Assembly: GCA_900239685.1 (NCBI GenBank) | Contig: OENT01000373.1 | Coordinates: forward strand, 1-64,000 | Direction of reading: 5' to 3' | From: Rotaria macrura | Lineage: Eukaryota > Rotifera > Eurotatoria > Philodinida > Philodinidae | DNA: 64,000 nt | In this document: piece by piece, positions 37,752 to 49,228 of the stretch | How the letters are laid out: each line of letters starts with the position of its first letter | How positions within the stretch are numbered: the stretch's first letter is position 1 | Position numbers and translations under genes: made by a program | The notes under the pieces: model-generated | Told to the model about the DNA's origin: nothing | The model's input: the letters and a program-made list of their open reading frames with translations, nothing else | Database searches by the model: none

Positions 37752-40700
37752 TGGCGCTTTTAGTACAGGTAGCGCTCATCTTTAGATCCTTTCGTTCTTC
37801 TCTGAAAGTGGAACGTTACAAGTCATTGTAAAGATTGACCAATATAGTGCACTTTCTCTTTAACTTTTGAAGTCCACAAACCTGCCGAGTGGTATCGTTA
37901 GCCGTTTTGAAACAAATGTATTTGCTGTTTCTTACTATATCTATTTTGGATGAAGTAAAGATTATTTCCACAACTGTGTCGTATTTAACGATGATTGACT
38001 CTTTGTACTTCTTCAGCTAGATACATGGAGACGGCTCATAAAGTGCACATTTAGCTCTATAAAATGGCTAAAAGAGATGCTGGGAGTAACTCTTCTGATG
38101 AAGTGAATGTATCTCTATGAATTTTCACGACTGTATCAGTTTTCTATTGCTCTTATAACCAAACTTCAACGAGTTAGAATTGATAGGGCCAAGACATTGC
38201 TATGCTATATTTCGTTTGACGCGTCTATTCTATTCTCTACAGAGTCAGGTATTCAAAGCTCTTAGGGGCACGGCAATTAATGAGAGTTAGATTTAAATCC
38301 TATGCACAAGAATCTTTAAATACAACAATCGACAAAGATCGAAGCGATTAGCTACCATGGAATACAACATCAAAGGCACAGATTTTGTTGTTTCGTTTGG
38401 AAAAAAGTAAACATTTCATTGCTAGATAACTTGTAGTTTTGTTCAACTGAGCTGAAACCTAGTCAATCGCGGCTGAAGCTAAAAACGAATTTTTCGGGGA
38501 GAAAATGGACAGTTATTCTTTTAAGCATCCTGACCTGTACTCTCCTGCAAATGAAAATTTTCCGAAATTTATTTTTGATTCAACGATATGGTTCAATAAA
38601 GGTGTTTGCGCTGATCACGAATATAGCATTTTTTTTTCTGAAGATGTAAGACCCACGTTTAAAGTTGTTGACTAGAACTCTTATATGTTATGGTTTTGTT
38701 TGAAAAAGTTATCATATTGATGGAAAATGAAAGCCTTTAGAGCGACAAAAGAAACTCAAAAATATATTATACGAATAGAGAAATCGAATTTATCCCCGAT
38801 GACGTATTTTGATTTTCTCGAGATGATCTCAAGATATATTCTTAAAAATTTATCGTACAGTTCTCGTATTTAGTAAATAATTCGAATTACTCTTAAAGAT
38901 TTTTCTAATTACTTTACTCGATAATAACAAAACTATTCGAAATCAGTTGTTATATGGTTTTGCTATAAGTTGGTGTGTTTATATGTATGAATCGAAGGTC
39001 TTAGAGTCGGGTACTCCAAAAACATCAGGAAAATTGTATACTAAAGAATTCTAAAATTGATTACTAATATACATCTAATATAGCATTAAAATGCTCGTCG
39101 TGTTGAAATCTATCGATATATATGGTTTCTAGAATGAAACATCAGTGGATCGATTCCTGATCTTATGCTCTGCTCCTCCCCCTCATTTACTTGCAACCAT
39201 TGAACTAGGCGCTTCATATTTTCAACAGGATTTTGATAATGAATATGAAGATTGCTTTCGAATTAAAAATTAATTTTTTTCTTAATAAGATCTCACTATA
39301 TGTCAAAACGATATGAACATATGAAGAGCAATTCTAAGATATTTCCATTTTTCGTGAAGGATTTATGATTTTCTTACGTGTATTGGAAAGAATATAAAAC
39401 TATTGTAGAAAATCCAAGAATCGTCATATCCCATGAGTTTGATAAAGTTTCTCAGGAGAACAACAGAGACGCAAACACATCAGAAAATATGTTTTATGAT
39501 CATTGAGTTAATAAACGTAAAGTTAAATTCTGCATAGAGTGTAGAATCTTGAAGTATTGATAGAATAAACAAAACATCGAGTAGGATCCATCTTTCTTTT
39601 TGTCCTCGAGATTTTTACATTTCAATTATCATTGATTTAAACTAGGTGAAAAACTCGACATAGTGACACTAGAAGATTAAGTAGTTCTATTATCTTCAAT
39701 CTAATGATAGATGACGCACCCTCTTCAGTTGACTTATGATCTTGTATTGTATTGATTGTAACTTTTAAGCATGAAGATGATTAAATTCATTTATCATTTT
39801 CACATGTTTGTTTCAATGAATATTTGGTGAAAATCAAATGGATATAAATCATTCGATAAGCAGATCATTAATGAACGTTAAAATTTTTTAAACGATTGTC
39901 ATCTTATCTTACACGTTGTAGAGAAAACAATTCAAAGAATCCCCACAAATGGTATTTGTTTCGTTATTTTAAGAATCTTTTCTCAATCTGATTAGAATCA
40001 AGTATGAATTCGATTGAAGAACAATTTAAAGCCGTCTGACAGTGCCCATTGTTCGACCAGATTAACTACAGATACATAACACGATAAACGGCATGGTATG
40101 ATGATGCCACAAAAAGTATTTAGCAACTATTTTTTAATTTCTTAACGATTTGCATGTTATGAAAAATATCAAAACCTAGTTGTTATAACTATGTAACTCA
40201 AAATAATCCATATAGGCATTTCCATTTTTTCTTCAGAAAGAAAAACTCTCAAAGTTTGAAATCTTCTCAACTTATTCAGATAAAATTTTTAGAAGACTAC
40301 CAATGAAAAACAATTCTGAATTTATCAATCACTTATTGTTCATCATGTTTCGTATTTAACACAACATCGTATCCTCTGCTAAAATCAATTAATTCTAATC
40401 GTTTTTGTCTGGAAGAAAATTCACATTGCAACACGAGATCATTTTAAATAACATTCTTGTAAATGCATGTTTCGAAACATCTGCTTTGATTTCATACGAG
40501 AATAGTGGTAAAACTAATCTGAACTAGTGATGACTGGCATGATAAGAGAAGTCATCATCACCAGATTATCATGTTATGTTTGTGAAAGGAAAAAAACGCT
40601 TTACAAGCTAATATTGTCATTTTAAATTTTATTCAAGATAGACCGAACGAGTTCATGTTATCATTTTTCAATTCAACTGATTCATAATACATTGCAATTG

Positions 40701-41083
40701 TTCTTGCTGACGTTATGCAAGATGGTACAAAAACTCGACTAAATACTTCGTTGTTGAACTGAAAAGAAAAATAACATTTTAATTTCTTCATTATTACGAG
40801 CATATGTAGGAGTATGTTCGTGACTAAAACTGAATACAATATATAATTATCAGTCATTTAATCACAGCGGGAAACACGATTTTATATTGACATGCGAAGA
40901 AGAAAGATAATCAGTCGATGATAAAAGAACGATGACCATTGAACGTATTTGTTTTTATAAGAAGCAAGACTAACTGTCACACACAGTTGGAATTCAATTT
41001 CTTTTCTATTGATCCCTGCAGGATCTATCATTGACGAAAACAGACAAACAGATAGACGAATAGATAAGAAGAAGCATCGGTTA

Positions 41084-41113
41084 CTATGAATCGATCGATT
41101 GATCGATTCATAG
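41084..41113. repeat. Perfect 13-bp inverted repeat (hairpin)
   Basis: ctatgaatcgatc, loop gatt, gatcgattcatag: a perfect 13-bp stem with a 4-base loop. Placed 28 bases before the TGTC microsatellite. Confidence 0.75.
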
Positions 41114-41141
41114 AAAAAAGTGAAGACAATGCATGTTTATA

Positions 41142-41166
41142 TGTCTGTCTGTCTGTCTGTCTGTCA
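41142..41166. repeat. TGTC microsatellite
   Basis: About six consecutive tgtc units. Confidence 0.85.
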
Positions 41167-41874
41167 GTCAATCATACTAAATATCTCTTGAAGTTGTGCA
41201 AAGATTTCATTTGATTAGTTTTAATTTTGACTGAATCCATTTTGATCATATTTTAAAATGAAAATGTTCAATCGAGTGTGACAAAAAGAAACGATAAGTG
41301 ACTTGTCTGCACACATGCACATGTGTCAATTTCTCATTAGATTCATTTAATTTACATATTGATGATGAGTCAATAAAAACATCTACTTTATGAACCTTGT
41401 TTTTGTTTTATTTTTATGCATATGAACGGTCCTTTATAAACAACAAGAAGATATTCATAAATATAAACACAAACTATCTTCGTAAGACTCATTCAAATAC
41501 TTAATATATGTACATATCTATCAAAAGGTCAATAGCATTTTATATTGTTCATCGTACTCTTTCACAACTATTATTATTTCGCTGTTAGGAAAATCACGTA
41601 ATATGATATAAGAAAAACATACTCTCTTTCGAAGATGATTATACGCTCGAATAGTGATAGCCTTTCTTTAAACTATGCCATCGGCTAAAAGCTATGATTG
41701 CTATAGCGTGAAATGAGAAAAAATTAAAAAGCCTTGGAAAGACATGTTACGAAATCGATGTATATGTATACATATCAAAAGATGTTTTCTTTTTTAATTA
41801 TTTTACTAAAAATTCACACACACACACACATTGACTTGTTCAACAAAACCAAAAAGAAAATAAATATTAATATT

Positions 41875-44800
41875 TCAAATCAGAATATGTGTCCTATTCG
41901 TATGTAATCGACAATTATGTACAGATGGTATTTGTTGATATATATGATAAGAATCATTAGTTAAATTATTTGTATCAATCGATGAATGTAATGAGCATTC
42001 ACTAGTATTACTACTTTGGTGTTGTGGATAACTGATTATATTTAATGGATGATAATAAAATGTTTTCAATGATTTTTTTTCATCGGAATTACATGATGAT
42101 ATTTGTGATACGTTTCGTTTCGAATAGTAACGTAGACGATAATAACAAATAATTATTAATATCGAACAGACTAGAATAGCTCCGATGAGTATTCCACCAA
42201 GAAGATAGACAAATTGTTCATGTTCGTGTTTATTTGATGATAAAACAAGTGATGCAGATTTAATTAAATTTGGGTTTAATTTTAAAAAAATATTTCGACA
42301 ATATTTTCTATTATCAATATTAATACAAACAATGTAAATCGATGAAAATTTTTTAAGATAATCAGAAAAATCGATTTCAACTGATTTTTGTCGATTATCG
42401 ATTAAACGTTGATAGATCATGTTACGATGATTTTTATCATAAATTTGTATATGATAATATTTTGGTAATTGTGGCGATAGATAGTCCCATGAGATTATTA
42501 ATATACCATTTGGATTAAATATAATATCCTTAATTATTAATTCATTCAATGATGATTCAATTGTTGATGACTGAATAATATTAGTCGTTATGGATGTCAA
42601 TGTTACATCAAGCGATGATAGTATTGTTGTTGATCTACATATAACAATAAAAAAAAACAATCACAATACTTCTGTTGTTATTCGATAGAAAAATTTTCTA
42701 GGGTCAATTGATTTCTAATCGTATCCATCGAAAAATGTAACGAAACACTGCAACGACATCCTAAAGAAACTGGACGTGATGATGAGTTATATGCATCCTA
42801 TGAATGGAAACAAATGATAGTATAGCATTGTTTATTTAGATGTGTGACAGAAAAATTTAGTTTTTTCTTGAAAACATATGTATTCTTCTTACAGCCTACG
42901 TTTAAAACATATCACTAGAATCGTAGTATGAATCTACCAAATGATGCTGACAAAGAACTTTGCCAATATCCGGCGACTCTATTTGGACATGATTTTCTCA
43001 AGAGATTTTCTCATGACGATTTCTAGTCATCATTCAATACTTCGACAAGGGAGCACTACGCTTGACATATCTCCACTTAGTAGAGAGAGAGAGATGAGAA
43101 AAAGATTATCAGTTGGTAATTCGGATGAATTTTCATGCTGTGAGAACACACCGAGAAATATCATCTTCAAAAAACAAGTGAACGTTTATTTGGCCTTCTT
43201 TGTACTAAGATCACGATGCTCTACTGTTAAATCTAAATACTCGTGCAGAAGCTTAGTGGGAAATGACATTGGACCCCGTGATATCAGTTCCCTCTATCTC
43301 ATAATCTTAAATATTCATGTTTGAATTAATAATGGCATTAGATTTTTATTCTTACTCAGTTGTTGTGTCTTGTTTATTATTGTCATCTTCATCACATATC
43401 ATTTCATGCTCACTAATAGTTGTTAATTGTTTCCCTGAAAAATGCTGTGGTTTTGCACATGTCCATTGTAAAAATTTAATTAAATCTTGTTCATAATTAT
43501 CCATTAGCCATCTTTTAATCCATCTGAGATGACAATTACAATCCAATGGATTACCTGTAAGGCCAATAGTTTTTAAATTCGTATATTTTACTAGATCATT
43601 CTGATTTAAAGATGATATTTTATTAGAACTAAGATCGAGATCAATGAGATTTAATGATGTATTTTCAAATAAATTCGGTATGGTTGTAAATAAATTTCGT
43701 TGTAAATCAATTGATACAATAGAATAATTTAAGAAATGTTTCGGTAATTCTGTTAAATAGTTCGATGATAATTTTATACGTTGGAGATTGAATAGAAAAT
43801 TCAATGAAAAATTTAACTTTGTTAAATTACAATTTTGCAATGATAATTCAATTAAATTCATTGATAGATCTTTTAAAATATTTCTTGTTAAATTCATTTG
43901 TGAATTTCTATCAAGATTCAATACTTTCAATGAATGTAAATATTGAAATGGTTTTTGATTAGATAGAAACTGTAAACGATTACGAGCGAGATTTAAATGC
44001 ATCAAATTATTTAAACCATACAATGAATAATTAGTTAAATGATATAAATCATTGCCTTGTAATGATAAATAGATTAAATTTACGTTTGTTTGAAAAATTT
44101 TCTCTGGTAAAAATGTTAATCGATTGAAATCTAGATTTAATTCTTTTAAATTTTTTAATGCTAGTAAAAATGTTAATTGTAATGAATTAATTTCATTATT
44201 TTGTACATAGAGTTTCTCTAATGAATGAAATATATTTCTATCGATATATTGTAAACCATTCGATGATAGATCGAGAAGTTTCAAATATTTCAAATGTATT
44301 TGTTTAAGATATTGAAAATTATTTTGACTTAAACATAATGTTTCTAAATTAGGCAAATGATTTACTAATGAATTCCATGATGAATCATTCAATGAATTTT
44401 GTTCAAGATTTAAATATCGTAAATTAACTAAGGATACAAACGCATCATATTCAATAGATTCGATACGTGATTTTATTATTGATAATTGTTCTAATTTACG
44501 AAATTTAATAAATGTACGATTTCTGATTTCGTTCAAATTTAAATTAATAATTTTTAATGAACGTAAATTAATTAAATTTATTTTTATTGCATCAGGTATT
44601 TCATGAATATAATTTGAATCGAATTCAATAATTAATTCTTCAAGATAATTTGATAGTTCTTTAAAAGCTTGTAAAGATATAAGACGAATTTTATTTCCCG
44701 ATAAGTTTAAACGTTTAACGCGTAAACCTTGAAATGCATTCGAATGTATTTCAGTTATTTGATTGTCATTTAATACCAGTTCATCATAAAATGTATTTGT

Positions 44801-45040
44801 TATACGAGAAAAATTGGGAATTTCTACTAATTGTTTACGGCCACAATGAATGTAACTATCATAATATATATATATAGAGAGAGAGAGACAGAGAATGATA
44901 AAGAAAAAGGTTTCATTTGTTAATTAGTAAACTTACTTTGTATTGTCTTGTCTAATACCAGCTTGACATATTGTTTGAAAGTCACTTATTTGACAATATA
45001 CTATTGGAATAAATGTTACGAAGAAGAATACAATATACAT
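41875..45040 (-). CDS. LRR-FN3 single-pass transmembrane receptor (3 exons)
   Basis: Exons in transcription order: 44937-45040, 43356-44855 and 41875-42634, with agreeing phases, give 787 residues. Exon 1 is essentially a signal peptide (MYIVFFFVTFIPIVYC). Exon 2 opens with an LRRNT-like segment (NYIHCGRKQLVEIPNFS) and continues with a long array of 24-residue leucine-rich repeats of the LxxLxLxxN type. It closes with an LRRCT cap (NPLDCNCHLRWIKRWL ... WTCAKPQHFSGKQL). Exon 3 encodes an FN3-like domain (ILIISWDYLSPQLPKYYHIQ ... YIVCINIDNRKYC). One membrane helix follows (VYLLGGILIGAILVCSILII), then a ~85-residue cytosolic tail ending HILI, a possible class II PDZ ligand. The architecture matches animal LRR-FN3 adhesion/synaptic-type receptors; ligand and orthology are not readable. 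A TA/GA microsatellite lies in intron 1. The ATG directly follows a tttcttcag acceptor-like sequence. Confidence 0.88.
42635..43355 (-). other. Long intron 2 of the LRR-FN3 gene, with an exon-like relic
   Basis: The intron is 721 nt. Within it, 42678-42797 on the minus strand is preceded by an acceptor-like tcatag and is open for 39 codons with gene-like codons (DAYNSSSRPVSLGCRCSVSL...). Its phase does not fit either neighbouring exon and no usable donor follows, so it may be a decayed or alternative exon, or chance. Confidence 0.3.
44866..44896. repeat. TA/GA compound microsatellite in LRR gene intron 1
   Basis: atatatatata running into gagagagagaga. Confidence 0.85.
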
Positions 45041-48000
45041 CTGAAGAAATTCAATGGAAATGAATGAATAAGTCAAAAAATATCATATGGATTAATTCGA
45101 ATAGAATTCTTGTCAGATTATCTCACTCCTGTCACTGATTAGATTTTACTCACGAGTAGCAACATCCATGTAAGTGTCTAGTGTGTGAAGCAGCTTGTTG
45201 AGTGATATTTGATTTCTCTCTTGCTTGTGTATATGTGTTCAAGCTAGATAGAAAGAGAAAAAACACGGAAGAAAGAAAAGCGAGAAAGATGTGTACATGA
45301 TTGGCGTCTATCTTTTTTTCACTCATTCTCTGTGTCAAGTGAAGAGTGTGTCTGTATAAACAGTCAGATGCATATATATATATATATATATGAATATATA
45401 TACATCTATCGTCGACTTGCTTTACATCATCGTAATGATGATACCAAAAAAGAAAAGGAAGATAGGTGACATGCTGATTGTGTGCAACCATCGATCATTA
45501 CAAAAATCGTGCATCACTAACTGTGCTATGATCTTTTGTCTGTAATTGTTACACAATCGAATTAGATTTTTACTAAAGGTCATCTGTAGTAGGTATACCA
45601 TATGATACGCCACGAGAAACTTACATGTATTTGTGAGCAATAAAAAAAAGGACAATGTGAAACAAAAAAGGAAAGAAAAGAAAACCATGTATTGAGATCT
45701 CATGAGAGAATAGTTGTGATAATTTACTTATAATCATATGTCGCGTACGGTTATTGTCTTCTTCGGTTAAACGACATGAACATGAGAAAAAATGAGCAGA
45801 ATACATAATGAATTTTAAGTTGCAATGTACTTACGTCAACTGTCACTTCAATTAACGATGCTGTTCATTCACGTTCTTTTTCTCTACTGCTTTTTGAGAC
45901 ATATTGCTCGAAGAAAAAAAAATTAGTTTCTCACAGTAGGAAGTTTGCATGTCATCCGGATGGATGTATATACATACATACATTCATACATCGATAAAAA
46001 CAATAGGCTAGAGAAGAAGAAAAAAATGTTTTGAAACGATCGAAAAATGTACGCATGTATACAAAAGATACATAGACTGTAGCACAACAGTGATAATGAT
46101 AATCTCAGTAGAAATATTTCCGTTTGTTTCTACGCTAGTTGACATGTCCATCTCGCTCATATCTTATTTTGTCTAGTTGAATATGAAGTGACGCGTCGAC
46201 TAATGATTGAATGACTTGATAAGCAAACTTTTGCCTTCAAGCTAATTTCTTACCAGAAGCCATAACGACGTATTATGCATCTTTCCACTTTTTTTTTTCT
46301 TGAGTCTAACATGCACGACATAAACAAGTCTTCCTGTACTACATATATGTCATCATCTAACCAATTGATAATTGATTGTTTTCTCGTGGTGAAAATTTGA
46401 TTTTCTCACACTTCACCGTTCAGGTGTGAACAAGTTTGATTTTGTTTCTCTGTCTTTCAATTCATTCTATGAGAGCAAGCTGTTGATGTATTGGAATGAC
46501 AAATCGATTTTTTTTGTATGACACGAAAAAAATAGATGATAATAATACTAATAATAAATCTGTAACCCCTAATGACTAACACCATTATATACTATAAAAA
46601 TGAAAATTGAACACATGACATCGATGAGAAAGACAAAAAAAAACGAGAGAAGGAACTAGAGATATCACGAGAGAATCTCTTTGTTTCCATGAATACTGCA
46701 GGTAATATTTAGAAAAAAAAATACCAATTTACTAATCGAGAATAGAAACAAGAAAATAGCAAATTGCAAGATGCAGTTCACCTTATCATTCTATATGTAT
46801 ACAACAACTGCGATCATATGTCGGTCTTTTTATTATGATAGGATTGTATGAAAGTGTGTACGCTTTCATATTATAAACAGTATCATCATTAGTGAACACC
46901 AAAAGTTTGTTGTCTTTTTTTTTCTTTTGAATTGTCTATAAGCAAAAAACGTTCAATTGACCGATTTTCTCTTTCGGTTGCCTTCATCCATATCGGGTAT
47001 CTCTCCATTTCAATTTCCTGACATGTCGTCTCGAGTTGACTGCATCATTAACAATGCTCCTTCAATCATCAAGCTGACAAATGACTAGTACTCTCTTAAC
47101 TTGAAATGAATATAGATAAAAGAATAGATTTAAAATTAAGCTGTGAGAAACAATGTCATGCGTTCACACGCTTATTCTTTTTCTTTTTCAATGATTATGT
47201 GTCTTTCGTATGATACCGAGAGTTGATCAAACATTATTATTTTACATTAAAGTGATACAATTTATTGATTTCTTTTTATTTTGAGATTGAGAAAAATTTT
47301 GAGAAACAAAACGAGAAAGTGCTGATTGATAAAAAGATTTTAATAGAGGTGTTTCTTCTCTTAGAAGCAATGGATAATCTCTTATTGTGATTATACAACA
47401 TTTGCTTTTTGTTAAGAATTCTTTTTTTCTTTTATTTTTAATTGAGCCGTGAAAGCGGATAATTGATGACAATTTTAATTAGTTCTGTCTCTTCAGTGTG
47501 ACACGACTCACATAATTATATGAAGAAAACTTGAGAAAAAAAGAATATTCACGTGGCAATGTAGTAAATGAAAATATTAGTAGTTTAATCTATTGAGAAA
47601 AAGTTAAATGAATGTAAGAAAAAAATAAAATACACTTTGTAAATGTCAATATTACAATAATACTCTATTTTAATAGATGAAGAAATATTCTTGAGCGATT
47701 ATCTTTTAGTTTGACTTTATTGATAACGATCACATACATAGAATATATATGATAACAATAAAAAATTCTCAAAACGATGCATGAGAAACAAAAAAAACAT
47801 GAATTAAACGTATTTGATTGACATGATGAACACTAAATGTTAACGATGCATTGATTTACGAATTGACAATTACATTAATTTGATTCGATATTTAAATGAT
47901 ATGATATTTAAGTAAAAATATCGTATGAAAGAAACATAATAGAGATACAATTAAAAGTTAAGATACTATGGTTTCAGTCTATTCGGACTATTATCTTACG

Positions 48001-48167
48001 AACCGAACGAGTATCAGCACCATTGGTTTCTGAAGTTCATTGAATAAGTTCAATTATTAATTGAGTCTGTATAGTGACTACTGTAAAAAAAATTGCGCAA
48101 AGTCAAATAAATAATTGATTATTTCATTATTTCAAAAAGAGACAAGAAACAGTCCATTCTTATTTAA
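45041..48167. other. Intergenic region between divergent genes
   Basis: Lies between the heads of the minus-strand LRR-FN3 gene and the plus-strand NAP gene, so both promoters are expected here. A TA microsatellite sits at ~45371-45400. Several minus-strand open stretches near 45150-45806 are low-complexity (F/L/S-rich) and overlap one another; they are not supported as genes. Confidence 0.4.
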
Positions 48168-49228
48168 ATGGCACAACTAGAGAATTCTGAAACATTAATA
48201 AATATTCATCGATCATCATCAAGTCTTTGGTCACATTGTCAGCCTGATGTTCAACGTCGAATAAATGCTCTACTCAATTATCAAGCTGAATACTTTCGAT
48301 TACGTGTCGAATTTCATCGACAACTTCAAGATCTACAATATGCATATAATCCTGAATTTGAACGTATCTTAGAAAAGCAACGAAAAATTATTGCTGGTTC
48401 GTATGAATCAACAGAACTTGAACAACTAATTAAAGAATTAAATGTATCAAATCAATCAAATTCACAAACCTATGAACAACTATCAACTAAAAATACATTA
48501 AGTAATTTTAAATTTAATAATCATTCAAAAGAAAAAAGAACAAATATATAGTATGTCATGTTGTTTTAGATATAACCGATGATTGTTCATGTCTTTCTCA
48601 AAATGGCTTACCAAATTTTTGGTTAACCGTTCTTAAAAATATTGATTCATATGATTATTCTATTCAATCAAGAGATAAACTTTGTTTGAAATATCTTATG
48701 GATATTCGTTGTATTCTAAATCCACCGAATATTGAATCAACTAGTTTTACGCTTGAGTTTCATTTTTTGCCAACGAATCCATTTTTTACTCAGACAATTC
48801 TTACAAAGCAATATTCGATTCGATTTGAATTCAATGATGCAAATCCATATCGTTCGTATGATGGTCCAGAGGTGGATAGTTGTTACGGATGTTTAATAAC
48901 ATGGAAACCGGATCATAATCTTACTATCCGTAAACGTACTCGGCGAATACGAAATAAAAAAACTGGACAGATTCGACTTGTTGAAAGGGAAGAGCAGATA
49001 AGATCATTTTTTGATTTCTTTTCACCACCTACGATTCCCATTGGGGGTATTTGCGAAATGAACAGCGAAGATCAAATACGTTTAGAAACGGACATTGAAT
49101 TTGCACTATTATTAAAACAGCGTATATTACCAAGAGCAATACTCTATTATACGGGTGAAGCATTACCTGTATTACATGACGAGGATGAAGCGGATGATCA
49201 ATCGACTTCATCGGATAATTCACAATAA
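48168..49228 (+). CDS. NAP1L: Nucleosome assembly protein 1-like histone chaperone (2 exons)
   Basis: Exons 48168-48501 and 48570-49228 (68-nt intron gtaattt...gttttag, phase 1) give 330 residues. The 48502-48551 open tail is intron read-through. Family landmarks: a long dimerisation helix (LLNYQAEYFRLRVEFHRQL ... YNPEFERILEKQRKII), then NGLPNFWLTVLKNIDSY and the earmuff strands (FTLEFHFLPTNPFFTQ, then LTKQYSIRF). DGPEVDSCYGCLITW is next, and the core ends with SFFDFFSPP and LPRAILYYTGEALPVL. A short acidic tail (HDEDEADDQ) is present but much shorter than in most NAP1 proteins. NAP1 proteins bind H2A-H2B, shuttle histones and assist nucleosome assembly and disassembly. The NAP1L branch fits better than SET because of the GLPNFWLTV and CxGCxITW motifs. 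AATAAA at 49261 is 33 nt after the stop. Confidence 0.93.

Larger units (their letters stand above)
37416..41874. other. Gene-free 4.5-kb spacer
   Basis: No gene recognised. It contains an A-rich block (~37545-37680) with repeated aaaaataccaaaaaa, an 8-bp-stem hairpin at 37732-37751, a perfect 13-bp-stem hairpin at 41084-41113, a (TGTC)n microsatellite at ~41142-41166 and (CA)n at ~41814-41830. The stretch 37830-38850 is slightly less AT-rich and may be an old decayed repeat, but I cannot name it. Confidence 0.35.

Noticed and set aside
37520-37831. 103-codon Lys/Asn-rich plus-strand frame.
   Set aside because: It is a translation of an A-rich low-complexity block next to the foldback element.
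45150-45806. Three overlapping minus-strand frames upstream of the LRR gene.
   Set aside because: F/L/S-rich, partly made of TA repeat, mutually overlapping and lacking family resemblance; more likely 5' flanking DNA.
48502-48569. Apparent frameshift splitting the NAP-like gene into two frames.
   Set aside because: A 68-nt GT-AG intron in phase 1 joins the two frames exactly where family homology resumes, so the gene is intact.
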